From contig NZ_AWFI01000012.1 of NCBI RefSeq assembly GCF_000682775.1, forward strand, positions 591,622 through 655,621: DNA of 64,000 nt, written 5' to 3'. This document shows positions 7,605 through 17,690 of the stretch, piece by piece. The position numbers were made by a program, and so were the translations under genes. How positions within the stretch are numbered: the first letter of the stretch is position 1; each line of letters begins with the position of its first letter. This DNA is from Hyphomonas sp. L-53-1-40. GTDB lineage: Bacteria; Pseudomonadota; Alphaproteobacteria; Caulobacterales; Hyphomonadaceae. The notes beneath the pieces are model-generated. The model made no database searches and was not told the DNA's origin. It saw only the letters and a list, made by a program, of their open reading frames with translations.

Positions 7605-8660
7605 CGTTGGGAGTAACAGGCAAGCATCGCCATACGAGTAGAAACGGTACTCACTGGCAATAGCGTGTGCATAAGCCGCCTGCATGATCTCCGTCCCCAT
7701 CAGTGCGCACACCAGCATGAAAAGGCTGGAGCCCGAAAGGTGGAAATTCGTCACCAGGGCGTCTGTCGCGCGAACGGCATCGCCCGGCTTCAGGAAGATG
7801 TCCGTTGGGCCAGTCGCCGCGTGCAGGATACCATCCGTATCAACACAACTCTCCAGTGTTCGCATAGCCGTTGTGCCGACTGGCACCACACGGTGTCCAC
7901 CGGCCCGCGCCGTGTTCAGCCTGACCGCCACCTCCGGCGTCAGACGTCTCCATTCTTCATGCAGACGATTTGCTTCAAGCTGCGCAGCTTCCAATGGTTT
8001 GAACGTGCCGAGCCCAACATGCAGGCGGACGATCTCCCGCACAATGCCAGCCGCATCAACGTCAGCCAACAAGCGGGGTGTGAAGTGCAAACCAGCTGTA
8101 GGAGCGGCAACGGAGGCTGCGTCCTCGCCAGCAAACCTGGTCTGATAAGTTTCGCGGTCCATGGCATCCGCCGGGCGGCGGCGCGCGATGTATGGCGGCA
8201 ACGGCATCGCGCCATGGGCTTGGAGCGCTTCGGTCAATGCATCACCCGCAAGCGAGAAGCACAATTCTATTTCGCCGCCTTCATGGCGACCAGTGATCTC
8301 AGCGGAAAAGCCTTCGGCAAAGATAATCGTGTCGCTTTCTTTCAGCCGACGACCCGGCCTTGCCAGTGCGCGCCAACGCCGCGCATCCATCCGCTCGGTC
8401 AGATTGACATCGCACGCCACGTCCTGCCCAGACTCATCGCGCGCCGGACGGACGCCGGTCAATGCAGCGGGCAGCACACGCGTGTCATTGAAAACCATGA
8501 CATCACCAGCCGACAGGTAGCGCGGCAGGTCACGTATAGTCGCATCTTCCAACCGCCCATCGCCATGCACCACCAGCAGACGCGCAGAATCCTGCGGATC
8601 GGCCGGGCGCAGCGCAATCAACTGCTCCGGCAGGTCAAACTCGAATTCGGACAAGTCCAT
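7587..8660 (-). CDS. queA: S-adenosylmethionine:tRNA ribosyltransferase-isomerase QueA
   Basis: The 357-residue product is a full-length QueA, which transfers and rearranges the ribosyl group of SAM onto preQ1-tRNA to form epoxyqueuosine. It starts with the family N-terminus DLSEFEFDLPEQLIALRP and contains MVFNDTRVLPAAL, the TAGLHFT motif (PTAGLHFTPRLL), VGLGTFKP and the C-terminal TNFHLSGSSLFMLVCAL. It is the last gene of the leftward gyrA-coaD-ppi-queA set, 26 bp after ppi. In many alphaproteobacteria tgt follows; here a convergent secreted-protein gene follows and no tgt is in the window. queE lies 14 kb away at 21996. Confidence 0.97.
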   Translation of the reverse strand: MDLSEFEFDLPEQLIALRPADPQDSARLLVVHGDGRLEDATIRDLPRYLSAGDVMVFNDTRVLPAALTGVRPARDESGQDVACDVNLTERMDARRWRALARPGRRLKESDTIIFAEGFSAEITGRHEGGEIELCFSLAGDALTEALQAHGAMPLPPYIARRRPADAMDRETYQTRFAGEDAASVAAPTAGLHFTPRLLADVDAAGIVREIVRLHVGLGTFKPLEAAQLEANRLHEEWRRLTPEVAVRLNTARAGGHRVVPVGTTAMRTLESCVDTDGILHAATGPTDIFLKPGDAVRATDALVTNFHLSGSSLFMLVCALMGTEIMQAAYAHAIASEYRFYSYGDACLLLPTKNPRA

Positions 8661-8686
8661 GCGGCGATGCCCCGACCAGAAAGTCT

Positions 8687-9556
8687 CTAGTCTTCAACGA
8701 CCGTTGGAACGGGCGGCAGGCTACAAACATGCGGACGGCCGGGCCCGGTGATCAGGTCGGCAAACAGATCACTGTCCGTGCGCATGACCCAAGCCTGGGG
8801 GCGCTCACCTTCCGGCAGGGCAGCCGGATCCGCGACCACTCCATCAGTGCCATTCGGACCTTTCTTAATCGACATGACCACATCCTGCCCGTCAAGCACA
8901 CGGCCCCAGGCGGTGTATTGCTTGTCGAGATGCTCGGTATGTCCACGCATCAGGAAGAATTGCGAATTGCCGGAGTTCACATCATTGCCAAGGCGCGCAG
9001 TAGACACCACGCCCGCGCAATGCGGGATCCAGCTTTCGATGGTTTCGTTCCCGAGGTCTTGAGCCAGCCAAAGCGGGCGAGTCGCGATCGGAAAGCCGTT
9101 GATATAGCCATTGTCTGCGTCGTCGCGCTCACCAATCGCATAATCCAGCGGCATCTCCTCCGGATTGCGGCGGAACGTGAATTCAGCTTCGATGCCCGGC
9201 AGGCCAGAGCCCGTACCATTGATGGCGCGAATGTCGCCACCTTGCGCCATGAAACCTTCGATCACGCGATGGAACTTGGTGCCCGCATAATCGCCAGACC
9301 GGATAATGGTAGAAAATTGCGCGAAATGCTTGGGAGCGACTTCCGGGAACGCTTCGATCAGGATGCGCCCCTTGTTGGTATTGAAAATGAACAGTCGCTC
9401 GGGGTCCACGGCACGCCAGTTGGCCATATCAGCCTTGACGTCTTCAACCGTAAAAGTTGCCGGGGCGTCTTCCGCTGGCGCTGCGCTTTCTGTGGTATCG
9501 GCCGTGGCTGTCAGGGCGATGGCGGAAGCGGCAAGCGCAAAAGCGGCAAACTTCAT
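8687..9556 (-). CDS. Exported cyclophilin-type peptidyl-prolyl isomerase
   Basis: The 289-residue product has a signal peptide (MKFAAFALAASAIALTATA) followed by a short acidic linker and a cyclophilin domain. Cyclophilin markers include KFHRVIEGFMAQGGD, the NSGNSQFFLM stretch and DKQYTAWGRVLDGQDVV. The protein should catalyse proline cis-trans isomerisation in the periplasm and help outer-membrane or secreted proteins fold. An insertion (about residues 125-170, with a run such as NEETIES-like helix and PHCAGVVSTAR) makes it longer than the minimal domain of about 165 residues. Its start overlaps the coaD stop by 4 bp, so it is co-translated with coaD. Confidence 0.92.
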   Translation of the reverse strand: MKFAAFALAASAIALTATADTTESAAPAEDAPATFTVEDVKADMANWRAVDPERLFIFNTNKGRILIEAFPEVAPKHFAQFSTIIRSGDYAGTKFHRVIEGFMAQGGDIRAINGTGSGLPGIEAEFTFRRNPEEMPLDYAIGERDDADNGYINGFPIATRPLWLAQDLGNETIESWIPHCAGVVSTARLGNDVNSGNSQFFLMRGHTEHLDKQYTAWGRVLDGQDVVMSIKKGPNGTDGVVADPAALPEGERPQAWVMRTDSDLFADLITGPGRPHVCSLPPVPTVVED

Positions 9557-10050
9557 TTTTCATACTTCTCCAGCAGGGCCCGTTTTACGTCGGGCGTTAC
9601 AAACGGCGTGATATCCCCGCCCAGGCTCGCAATTTCCTTTACGAGCCGAGAGGCCACGGCCTGATGCCTAACATCGGCCATGAGAAACACGGTTTCAATG
9701 TCGGGATTCAGTTGTTCGTTCATGGCGGTCATCTGAAATTCGTATTCGAAATCCTGAACCGCGCGCAGGCCACGCACGATAATATGAGCTTCACAAGCCT
9801 CTGCGAACTTCATGAGCAAGCCATGCATCGGCATGACCTTGATATCGGCCAAGCCCGGTCCGTTCATTTTGGCGCACTCTGACCGCACCATGTCGACACG
9901 CTCCTGTAGCGGGAACAGGGGTTTCTTGGCCTCATTGATCGCCACGCCAATGATCAGCGTGTCCACCAGCTTGCGGGCTCGGCCAATGATATCAAGATGG
10001 CCGTTCGTCGGCGGGTCGAATGTTCCTGGATATAGTCCTACGCGATGCAA
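9553..10050 (-). CDS. coaD: Phosphopantetheine adenylyltransferase CoaD
   Basis: At 165 residues this is a standard CoaD, which adenylates 4'-phosphopantetheine in the fourth step of coenzyme A synthesis. The nucleotidyltransferase motif is GLYPGTFDPPTNGHLDII with the HxGH-like NGHL, and GLRAVQDFEYEFQM forms the substrate site. The C-terminal motif is VASRLVKEIASLGGD, in place of the more usual SSS. It lies 44 bp downstream of gyrA and overlaps the ppi gene by 4 bp, an arrangement common in alphaproteobacteria. Confidence 0.97.
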   Translation of the reverse strand: MHRVGLYPGTFDPPTNGHLDIIGRARKLVDTLIIGVAINEAKKPLFPLQERVDMVRSECAKMNGPGLADIKVMPMHGLLMKFAEACEAHIIVRGLRAVQDFEYEFQMTAMNEQLNPDIETVFLMADVRHQAVASRLVKEIASLGGDITPFVTPDVKRALLEKYEK

Positions 10051-10094
10051 AAGCCTGTCCTCCCCGCCTTTCAGGTCCGATTTAAGTACGGGAT

Positions 10095-12887
10095 TTAGTC
10101 TCCCGTATCTTCGGCATCATCCATAGCGGTTTCAGCGTCTTCCACAAGCCGTGCGACAGAAACCACACGTTCGCCTTCGGCTGTGCGGAGCACCCAGACG
10201 CCGCCCGTCGACCGACCGGCAATGCGGATCTGCTCCACAGGCGTGCGGATCAGCTGGCCTGCATTGGTGACCAGCATGACCTGATCGCCGTCGCCCACCG
10301 TGAAGGATTGCGCCACCTGCTTGACCGGGCCCAGCTTCTTGTCGCGTCCCCAAATATTCTGGGCGACAAGGCCTTTACCACCGCGGCCAGTGACACGGTA
10401 GTCATAGGCTGACGAGCGCTTGCCCATGCCGTCATCGGCAATAGTCAGGATGAATTCCTCGGCGGCGCCAAGTTCGGCAATGCGTTCAGCGCTCAAGGCA
10501 GCCTCGTCGACGGCTTCTTCGCCATCATCGTCCGAGACTTCCTCTTCCTCGCCCGTCGCAGCGCGGCGCATCGCGGCGGCGTGCTTCAGATAGCCGCGCG
10601 CCTCCTCCGACGTGACATCCATGTGGCGCAGAATGCCCATGGAGATCACTTCATCTCCTTCACCCAGACGGATGCCCCGGACACCGGTCGAATTGCGCCC
10701 CGCAAAGACACGTACATCCGGAACGGCAAAGCGGATACACTGGCCAAGCGCTGTGGTCAGCAGGATATCGTCCTTCTCGGAACAGATCTTCACTGACACG
10801 ATGCCGTCATCATCTTCCAGCTTCATCGCGATCTTGCCGTTGCGGTTCACGCGAGTGAAATCTGACAACTTGTTACGGCGGACCGTGCCGGTCTTCGTCG
10901 CGAACATGACGTCCAGCTCATTGCGGGACTCATCGTCCTCCGGCAGCGGCATGACGCTTTCGATACGCTCATCGGCGGCCAGTGGGAAGATATTGACCAG
11001 CGCCTTGCCGCGCGAGTTCGGCCCACCAATCGGCAAGCGCCAGACCTTCTCCTTGTAGACCATGCCGGCCGAGGAGAAGAAGAGGACTTCAGTATGCGTG
11101 GTCGCCGAGAACACGTTCACGACGAAGTCCTCGTCCTTCATGTTCATGCCCGAGCGGCCCTTGCCGCCCCGATGCTGCGTACGATAGGTCGAGAGCGGGG
11201 TACGCTTGACGTAGCCGCCATGCGTCACGGCCACGACCATGTCTTCGACCTCGATCAGGTCTTCGTCTTCCATGTCGATGCCGCCAAAGGCGAATTCCGA
11301 CCGTCGTGGAACGGCGAATTTCTCTTTAACTTCAGAGAGCTCGCCCTTGATGATGTCCAGAACACGCTGGCGCGACCGCAGGATGCTGAGGAATTCCTCG
11401 ATCTTCTCGGACAGACCCTTGGCTTCATTGCCAATCTCGTCACGGCCGAGGCCCGTCAGACGGGACAGCTGCAGCGCAAGAATGGAGCGCGCTTGCTCAT
11501 CGGACAGATAGATCGTGTCGCCGTCGCCCTTGCGGGTCCGGCGGTCCGCGATCAGATCCAGCAGCGGGCCCATATCCATGATCGGCCACGCTTTCTCGAG
11601 CAGAGCTTCGCGGGCTGCATTCGGATCGGGCGAATAGCGTATGATGCGAATGACTTCGTCAATGTTGGCCACGGCCATGGCCAGGCCGACAAGAACGTGG
11701 GCGCGGTCGCGCGCCTTGTTCAATTCGTGCTTGGTGCGGCGAACCACAACTTCCTGACGGAAAGCCACAAAGCAATCGAGCACTTTGCGCAGGTTCATCA
11801 GCTCCGGGCGACCACCATTCAGGGCCAGCATGTTGACGCCGAAACTGGTTTGCATCTGGCTGAAACGGAAGAGCTGGTTCAGCACCACTTCCGCGCTCGC
11901 ATCCTTTTTCAGTTCGACCACAACACGAATGCCGTTCCGGTCGGATTCGTCCCGCAGGTCAGCGATGCCTTCGATGCGCTTGTCACGCACGAGTTCCGCG
12001 ATCTTTGTAATCATCGCGGCCTTGTTCACCTGATAGGGAATTTCGGTCACGATAATGGCCTGACGGCCATTCTTGGCTTCTTCGATATCGGTCTTGGCGC
12101 GCATGATCACGCTGCCGCGGCCGGTGGTCATCGCCTTGCGGCTGCCGGACATGCCCATGATCTGGCCGCCGGTCGGGAAGTCAGGACCGGGGACGATTTC
12201 GAGCAGGGCGTCTTCATCCAGCGTCGGGTCTTCGATGATTGCCAGTGTCGCGTCGATCACTTCGCCCAGATTGTGCGGCGGGATATTCGTCGCCATACCG
12301 ACCGCGATGCCGCCAGCACCATTGACCAGCAGGTTCGGATACTGCGCCGGCAGGACAATCGGCTCTTTCTGGGATCCGTCATAATTGTCCTGGAAGTCGA
12401 CCGTATCCTTGTCGATATCGGCGAGCAGATAGGTCGCCTCCTTCGTCATGCGGCTTTCGGTATAACGCATGGCGGCTGGTGGATCATTGTCGATCGAGCC
12501 GAAATTGCCCTGACCGTCTACGAGCGTCACGCCCATCGAGAATGGTTGGGCCATGCGCACCAGCGCGTCATAGATCGCAGAGTCACCGTGCGGGTGGTAG
12601 TTACCCATCACCGCGCCGACGATATTTGCAGATTTCTTGTACGGCTTGCTGGGCGTGTTACCGCCCTCGTTCATCGCATATAGAATGCGGCGATGAACAG
12701 GTTTCAGACCATCCCGCACATCCGGCAGCGCCCGGCTCACGATGACGCTCATCGCATAGTCGAGATAGGAGCTTTTCAGCTCGGATTCGATAGAAATCAG
12801 CTCAATGCCGTCCGGAAGGGGCGCGCTGCCCTCACCGCCATTTTCTGGCGTTTCCGGGTCGTCTGGCGGAGTTGTGTCGTCGCTCAT
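10095..12887 (-). CDS. gyrA: DNA gyrase subunit A
   Basis: The 930-residue protein is a complete GyrA. The breakage-reunion domain carries the catalytic tyrosine at Y142 ([10 protein letters not shown]), and the C-terminal beta-pinwheel has the GyrA box QHRGGKG. In the quinolone-resistance region [12 protein letters not shown] the two key sites are S103 and D107 (E. coli S83 and D87), so the wild-type, drug-sensitive residues are present. An acidic insertion ([18 protein letters not shown]) sits in the C-terminal domain, as known in alphaproteobacterial GyrA. It heads the operon with coaD, ppi and queA. A 7-bp hairpin (TACGGGA/TCCCGTA, 10087-10107) spans its stop codon but has no T-run, so read-through to coaD is likely. 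Confidence 0.98.
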   Translation of the reverse strand: MSDDTTPPDDPETPENGGEGSAPLPDGIELISIESELKSSYLDYAMSVIVSRALPDVRDGLKPVHRRILYAMNEGGNTPSKPYKKSANIVGAVMGNYHPHGDSAIYDALVRMAQPFSMGVTLVDGQGNFGSIDNDPPAAMRYTESRMTKEATYLLADIDKDTVDFQDNYDGSQKEPIVLPAQYPNLLVNGAGGIAVGMATNIPPHNLGEVIDATLAIIEDPTLDEDALLEIVPGPDFPTGGQIMGMSGSRKAMTTGRGSVIMRAKTDIEEAKNGRQAIIVTEIPYQVNKAAMITKIAELVRDKRIEGIADLRDESDRNGIRVVVELKKDASAEVVLNQLFRFSQMQTSFGVNMLALNGGRPELMNLRKVLDCFVAFRQEVVVRRTKHELNKARDRAHVLVGLAMAVANIDEVIRIIRYSPDPNAAREALLEKAWPIMDMGPLLDLIADRRTRKGDGDTIYLSDEQARSILALQLSRLTGLGRDEIGNEAKGLSEKIEEFLSILRSRQRVLDIIKGELSEVKEKFAVPRRSEFAFGGIDMEDEDLIEVEDMVVAVTHGGYVKRTPLSTYRTQHRGGKGRSGMNMKDEDFVVNVFSATTHTEVLFFSSAGMVYKEKVWRLPIGGPNSRGKALVNIFPLAADERIESVMPLPEDDESRNELDVMFATKTGTVRRNKLSDFTRVNRNGKIAMKLEDDDGIVSVKICSEKDDILLTTALGQCIRFAVPDVRVFAGRNSTGVRGIRLGEGDEVISMGILRHMDVTSEEARGYLKHAAAMRRAATGEEEEVSDDDGEEAVDEAALSAERIAELGAAEEFILTIADDGMGKRSSAYDYRVTGRGGKGLVAQNIWGRDKKLGPVKQVAQSFTVGDGDQVMLVTNAGQLIRTPVEQIRIAGRSTGGVWVLRTAEGERVVSVARLVEDAETAMDDAEDTGD

Positions 12888-12929
12888 GGAGAATTCGTCC
12901 TGGCTACGGTGAAATTAACGGGAATCACC

Positions 12930-12947
12930 TGTTCCGATACAGGAACA
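12930..12947. promoter_or_regulatory. Perfect inverted repeat upstream of gyrA
   Basis: TGTTCC-GATACA-GGAACA is a perfect 6-bp inverted repeat with a 6-bp spacer, 43 to 60 bp upstream of the gyrA start, where promoter elements would be expected. It could be an operator. It is not the direct-repeat LexA site of this group. The role is a guess. Confidence 0.35.
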
Positions 12948-13019
12948 TGTCTAGCATCCCGCCATGATTGAAACAAATGCGACAGGGCCAAAATAGCAGT
13001 AAATACGGGCGAAATCGCC

Positions 13020-13877
13020 CTAAAACGGGGTCTCGGAAGCAGGGCTCAGCGCCCCGATGGTTTCGAGCGCTTTGCGGACCGCCTCTTTGCGCGTTTTCAG
13101 TGCCGGATTTTCAGCGTTCATGTCCAGATTGAACGCGAATGCATATGTACCGGGAGCGTCACCTTCGGTCTGTTCCAGCCAGCCAACATACCAGCCGATA
13201 TCCGTTTCACCGGGCACACTCTTCCAACCCGTCTTGGCATGGATCGACCAGCCATCACCCTCCTCGGCGAGCATCATCGGAATTGCCTGCTCATAGGTCC
13301 GCGCCGAAAGCGGCAAAGTGCGGGCAGACAGTTTCGCGAGAAACACGACTTGCTCCCGCGCGGAGGTCTTCAGCGGGCCCTTCAGCCAATAGGTCTGAAT
13401 ATCGTCCTCGGTGCCCGTGTCAGCGTTTCCATAGCCAAAGCGCGCGAGCCAAGTGCTCAGCGCCACACTGCCGATACGCGGCGTGACCGTCTGGTAGATC
13501 CACACTGTCGAGCGCTGGAAGGCAGAAGCAAAGTCCTGGCTTTCATTCCACCCAGGCAAGAACCGTGTCTCACCACCCCACTCAAACCACTCATCGGAGC
13601 CGCTGACAGCGCCTGTCTCCAAGGCAATCAGCGTGTGCGGGATCTTGGAGGTCGATGCGGCCACGAAACGCTCAGATGGCCGCTCACCGCTGGTGGTCCA
13701 TGTCCGACCGTCTTCAAGCCGATAGACGACGAGCGCCGCTGTATCCTGCGTCAGGGATTTGCTGGCAAGGACAGGATCAAGATTTCCGACCGGGACACTC
13801 GGCGGAGACTGGCATGCGCCCAGCACGGCGACCAAAGCCACCGCCAACCAGTGCGCAGGATGCCAGCCTGCCCGCAT
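13020..13877 (-). CDS. Class D (OXA-type) beta-lactamase lipoprotein
   Basis: The 285-residue product has a lipoprotein signal ending in LGAC (C22) and all class D signatures: the active-site STSK tetrad (S75 to K78), SxV as STV (123-125), YGN (149-151), the W164-L165 pair that packs on the carboxylated lysine in OXA enzymes, and KTG (215-217). These spacings fit serine beta-lactamases rather than penicillin-binding proteins or BlaR sensors, and the full protein lacks extra transmembrane domains. It should hydrolyse beta-lactams from a membrane-anchored site in the periplasm. The start lies 4 bp after the ssb stop on the same strand, with no good ribosome site of its own, so it is probably coupled to ssb. 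The drug range cannot be predicted. Confidence 0.88.
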   Translation of the reverse strand: MRAGWHPAHWLAVALVAVLGACQSPPSVPVGNLDPVLASKSLTQDTAALVVYRLEDGRTWTTSGERPSERFVAASTSKIPHTLIALETGAVSGSDEWFEWGGETRFLPGWNESQDFASAFQRSTVWIYQTVTPRIGSVALSTWLARFGYGNADTGTEDDIQTYWLKGPLKTSAREQVVFLAKLSARTLPLSARTYEQAIPMMLAEEGDGWSIHAKTGWKSVPGETDIGWYVGWLEQTEGDAPGTYAFAFNLDMNAENPALKTRKEAVRKALETIGALSPASETPF

Positions 13878-13881
13878 AGCG

Positions 13882-14361
13882 CTAGAACGGGATCTCGTCG
13901 TCGAGGTCCTGGCTGAAACTTTCCTGCGGACCGCTCATCTGGCGCGGCGCGCCAGCCTGCCCCTGATAGCCGCCGAAATCGTTGCCGGAAGACCGGCCAC
14001 CGCCTTCATTGCGGCTGTCCAGCATGGTCAGCGTGGAGTTGAAGCCGCGCAGCACGACTTCAGTCGTGTAGCGGTCCTGGCCATCCTTGTCCTGCCATTT
14101 GCGGGTCTCGAGTTGGCCCTCGATATAGAGTTTGGAGCCCTTTTTGATATAATTCTGGACAACGCGGACAAGGCCCTCGCTGAAAACCGAGACGCGATGC
14201 CATTCGGTCTTTTCCTTGCGTTCGCCCGTATTCTTGTCCTTCCACGTCTCGGACGTGGCGAGCGAGAAGCTGGCGACCTGACCGCCATTCTGGAACTGGC
14301 GGACTTCCGGGTCCTGTCCAACATTTCCGACAAGAATGACCTTGTTCACTGATCCTGCCAT
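13882..14361 (-). CDS. ssb: Single-stranded DNA-binding protein
   Basis: The 159-residue protein has the SSB OB-fold N-terminus ([21 protein letters not shown] at [35 protein letters not shown]) and ends in the acidic partner-binding tip DLDDEIPF. The Gly/Gln-rich linker (about 118-145) is short, as in other alphaproteobacteria. It binds single-stranded DNA in replication, repair and recombination. It is divergent from uvrA across 242 bp that hold a LexA box at 14491-14505, the classic ssb-uvrA arrangement under SOS control. The beta-lactamase gene follows 4 bp downstream. Confidence 0.98.
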   Translation of the reverse strand: MAGSVNKVILVGNVGQDPEVRQFQNGGQVASFSLATSETWKDKNTGERKEKTEWHRVSVFSEGLVRVVQNYIKKGSKLYIEGQLETRKWQDKDGQDRYTTEVVLRGFNSTLTMLDSRNEGGGRSSGNDFGGYQGQAGAPRQMSGPQESFSQDLDDEIPF

Positions 14362-14490
14362 GGTTCCAACTCCGCTCCGGTCTGTTTCGCTTTCGATTCG
14401 AATCCGCTTTTACTCTGCTCAAGGCGGTGTGTCGCCCGCTGCGGTGAAAATTCCCCCGCCTTCGGCATGAAAAAGCAGCGCCCGCTGTAT

Positions 14491-14505
14491 GTTCACATTT
14501 TGTTC
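14491..14505 (+). promoter_or_regulatory. LexA (SOS) box between ssb and uvrA
   Basis: GTTCACATTTTGTTC is an exact match to GTTC-N7-GTTC, the direct-repeat LexA operator described for alphaproteobacteria. It lies 98 bp before the uvrA start and 130 bp before the ssb start, so it can regulate both. ssb and uvrA are classic SOS genes, which strengthens the call. Confidence 0.85.
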
Positions 14506-14603
14506 TTGTCGTCAAGCTGGACTCAAGGCACACATAGGACCTAGCAGATATTTAGTCCCGTTTCGCTGGCGAAACGAGCATCAATCCAGCAGAGAGCCCG
14601 TCA

Positions 14604-17600
14604 ATGGCAGAGTCTCCCTTCATCCGCGTGCGCGGCGCCAAGGAACATAATCTCAAGAATGTCGACGTGGATATTCCCCGCGGCGAGCTGGTCGTGATGA
14701 CCGGCCTGTCGGGATCAGGCAAATCTTCGCTGGCTTTCGACACGATCTATGCCGAAGGCCAGCGCCGTTATGTCGAGAGCCTTTCGGCCTATGCGCGCCA
14801 ATTTCTGGAGCTGATGCAGAAGCCGGATGTAGAGAGCATTGAGGGCCTGTCGCCCGCTATCTCGATTGAGCAGAAGACAACCAGCCGAAACCCGCGCTCG
14901 ACCGTTGGTACGGTTACCGAGATTTACGACTACATGCGTTTGCTGTGGGCGCGCGTCGGTATTCCTTATTCTCCCGCCACTGGCCTGCCCATCGAGAGCC
15001 AGACCGTCAGCCAGATGGTCGACCGCACAATGGACCTGCCCGAAGGCACGCGACTCTACTTGCTCGCCCCCATCGTCCGTGGGCGGAAAGGGGAGTACCG
15101 CAAGGAATTTGCTGAACTGCTCAAGAATGGCTACCAGCGCGTCAAGGTCGACGGTGAGTTTCACGAACTGGAAAATCCGCCCAAACTGGACAAGAAATTC
15201 AAGCATGACATCGACGTTGTGGTCGACCGGATCGTCGTGCGCGAGGGCATGGAACAGCGTCTTGCCGAGAGTTTCGAGACGGCGATCGGACTCGCAAACG
15301 GCATCGCTATCGGCGAATATGCCGATCTCGAAGAAGGCGAGACCGAGCCGAAGCGCATTACCTACAGCGCCAATTTCGCCTGCCCGGTCTCCGGCTTCAC
15401 CATTCCCGAGATCGAGCCGCGCCTGTTCTCGTTCAACAATCCTTTTGGGGCCTGCCCGACCTGTGACGGTCTCGGACAGCAATTGAAGGTGGATGCCGGA
15501 CTGGTTGTTCCGGACAAGGATCTTGACCTGCTGAATGGCGCAATCGCGCCCTGGGCCAAATCAACCTCACCCTACCAGACCCAGACCCTGCAGGCCCTGT
15601 CAGCGCACTACCGGTTTGACCTGAAGAAGCCCTGGAACAAATTGTCGGAGGACATCCACCAGATGATCCTGTTCGGCACGGGCGAAGAAGAAATCAATTT
15701 CGTCTACGACGACGGCATGCGCCGTTATGAGGTGAAGAAGACGTTCGAAGGCGTCATCCCGAACCTTGAGCGCCGCTATCGCGAGACCGACAGCCAATGG
15801 GTGCGTGATGAGATCGCGAAATTTCAGGCAGCTGCACCCTGCCCGGCCTGCGGTGGCAAGCGTCTCAAACCTGAAGCACTGGCAGTGAAGATCGACAGTC
15901 TCGACATTTCCGACGCCTCGGTTTTCTCCATCAAGGATGCTCACATCTGGTTTGGCAATGCGCACAAGGCGCTGACCAAACAGCAGAACGAGATCGCCGG
16001 ACGCATCCTGAAAGAAATCAATGACCGGCTCGACTTCCTCAATGATGTCGGCCTGGAATACCTGACGCTCAGCCGCGCCTCCGGCACGCTGTCCGGCGGG
16101 GAGAGCCAGCGCATCCGGCTCGCCAGCCAGATCGGCTCCGGCCTGACCGGCGTGCTCTACGTGCTGGATGAGCCGAGTATTGGCCTGCACCAGCGCGACA
16201 ATGATCGCCTGCTGGAAACGCTGAAACGCCTGCGTGACCTTGGGAACTCCGTGATCGTCGTGGAACATGACGAGGATGCTATCCTGACCGCCGACCATGT
16301 TATCGACATGGGACCGGCCGCTGGTGTGCATGGCGGCCAGATCATTGCCGAGGGTACGCCCGATGAAGTGATGGCCAGTCCGAAAAGCCTGACAGCAGAC
16401 TATCTGAACGGCACCAAGGAAATCCCGATTCCGATGCGTCGACCGGTTGAGAAAGCCAAGCGCAAGGTGACCCTGAAGGGGGCCACCGGCAACAATCTGA
16501 AAAATGTCGACGCGACGATCCCGCTTGGCAGCTTTACCTGCATCACGGGCGTCTCCGGCGGCGGCAAGTCCACGCTGATCATCGAGACGCTTTACAAGGC
16601 ACTTGCGCGCAAGCTGAATGGCGCGTCGAGCCCGCCACAACCGTACCAAAGTCTTGAAGGTCTGCAGCATCTCGACAAGGTCATCGACATTGACCAGAGC
16701 CCGATTGGCCGTACACCACGCTCTAACCCGGCCACTTATACCGGTGCCTTCGGCCCGATCCGCGACTGGTTTGCCGGACTGCCCGAGGCCAAGGCGCGCG
16801 GCTACGCACCTGGCCGGTTCAGCTTCAACGTGAAAGGCGGGCGCTGTGAAGCCTGTCAGGGCGACGGCGTCATCAAGATCGAAATGCATTTCCTGCCAGA
16901 CGTCTATGTCACGTGCGAAACCTGCAAAGGCAAGCGCTACAATCGCGAGACGCTGGAAGTCCTGTTCAAGGGCAAGTCGATTGCCGACGTACTGGACATG
17001 ACAGTGGAAGACGCCGCGAAATTCTTCTCCGCCGTGCCTGCGATTTCGACCAAGCTCGACACATTGAATCAGGTCGGCCTTGGCTATGTGAAAGTCGGCC
17101 AGCAGGCAACGACTTTGTCGGGCGGCGAAGCCCAGCGGGTGAAGCTCGCCAAGGAGCTCTCCAAGCGCGCCACCGGCAAGACGCTCTACATTCTCGACGA
17201 ACCGACTACCGGCCTGCATTTCGAGGACGTTCGCAAGCTTCTCGAAGTGCTGCACTCCCTCGTCGACACCGGCAACACGGTCGTCGTGATCGAGCACAAT
17301 CTGGATGTGGTGAAAACGGCGGACTGGGTGCTGGACCTCGGCCCTGAAGGCGGCGATGGCGGCGGCGAACTGGTCGCTTATGGCACACCGGAAGATATTG
17401 CTGCCTGCACCGACAGTTGGACCGGTAAACACCTCGCCGAGACGTTCCGACGTCAGGACGAGCGCCGCGCCGCGCGCAACAAGCGATTGCGAGCCGAAGG
17501 CACGAGCAAGGCAAAGCCTGCCGCCAAACCGAAGAAGGCCGCCGCAAAGGCGCCTGCGAAAGCCAAAGCTGCAGCTAGGCCGAAGGCCAAGGCCCCTGCA

Positions 17601-17678
17601 AAGGCCGCAACCAAGGCAACGCCAAAAGCAAAGAGCCCGGCAAAGCGGAAATCCCGCACGCCGAGCCCTGCCAAGTAA
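14604..17678 (+). CDS. uvrA: Excinuclease ABC subunit A with a basic C-terminal tail
   Basis: UvrA is the damage-recognition ATPase of nucleotide excision repair. This 1024-residue protein has both ABC halves: Walker [13 protein letters not shown] near residue 33 and [10 protein letters not shown] in the second half, ABC signatures SGGESQR and SGGEAQR, Walker B stretches [13 protein letters not shown] and [13 protein letters not shown], and CxxC zinc clusters ([32 protein letters not shown]). The family is usually 940-970 residues. Here about 60 extra residues after RAEGTSK form a Lys/Ala/Pro tail ([28 protein letters not shown]) like histone H1. The tail may add DNA affinity. Regulation by LexA is expected from the box at 14491. 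Confidence 0.97.
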   Translation: MAESPFIRVRGAKEHNLKNVDVDIPRGELVVMTGLSGSGKSSLAFDTIYAEGQRRYVESLSAYARQFLELMQKPDVESIEGLSPAISIEQKTTSRNPRSTVGTVTEIYDYMRLLWARVGIPYSPATGLPIESQTVSQMVDRTMDLPEGTRLYLLAPIVRGRKGEYRKEFAELLKNGYQRVKVDGEFHELENPPKLDKKFKHDIDVVVDRIVVREGMEQRLAESFETAIGLANGIAIGEYADLEEGETEPKRITYSANFACPVSGFTIPEIEPRLFSFNNPFGACPTCDGLGQQLKVDAGLVVPDKDLDLLNGAIAPWAKSTSPYQTQTLQALSAHYRFDLKKPWNKLSEDIHQMILFGTGEEEINFVYDDGMRRYEVKKTFEGVIPNLERRYRETDSQWVRDEIAKFQAAAPCPACGGKRLKPEALAVKIDSLDISDASVFSIKDAHIWFGNAHKALTKQQNEIAGRILKEINDRLDFLNDVGLEYLTLSRASGTLSGGESQRIRLASQIGSGLTGVLYVLDEPSIGLHQRDNDRLLETLKRLRDLGNSVIVVEHDEDAILTADHVIDMGPAAGVHGGQIIAEGTPDEVMASPKSLTADYLNGTKEIPIPMRRPVEKAKRKVTLKGATGNNLKNVDATIPLGSFTCITGVSGGGKSTLIIETLYKALARKLNGASSPPQPYQSLEGLQHLDKVIDIDQSPIGRTPRSNPATYTGAFGPIRDWFAGLPEAKARGYAPGRFSFNVKGGRCEACQGDGVIKIEMHFLPDVYVTCETCKGKRYNRETLEVLFKGKSIADVLDMTVEDAAKFFSAVPAISTKLDTLNQVGLGYVKVGQQATTLSGGEAQRVKLAKELSKRATGKTLYILDEPTTGLHFEDVRKLLEVLHSLVDTGNTVVVIEHNLDVVKTADWVLDLGPEGGDGGGELVAYGTPEDIAACTDSWTGKHLAETFRRQDERRAARNKRLRAEGTSKAKPAAKPKKAAAKAPAKAKAAARPKAKAPAKAATKATPKAKSPAKRKSRTPSPAK

Positions 17679-17690
17679 TCGCCTGTCGCG

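Noticed and set aside
10087..10107. Hairpin TACGGGA/TCCCGTA at the gyrA stop
   Set aside because: It lacks a T-run, and coaD follows closely in a conserved operon, so it is not called a terminator.
11094..12683. 529-codon rightward frame inside gyrA
   Set aside because: It is antisense to the conserved gyrA gene; long antisense frames are expected in high-G+C DNA.
15600..17432. 610-codon leftward frame inside uvrA
   Set aside because: It is antisense to a conserved gene and shows no domain of its own.
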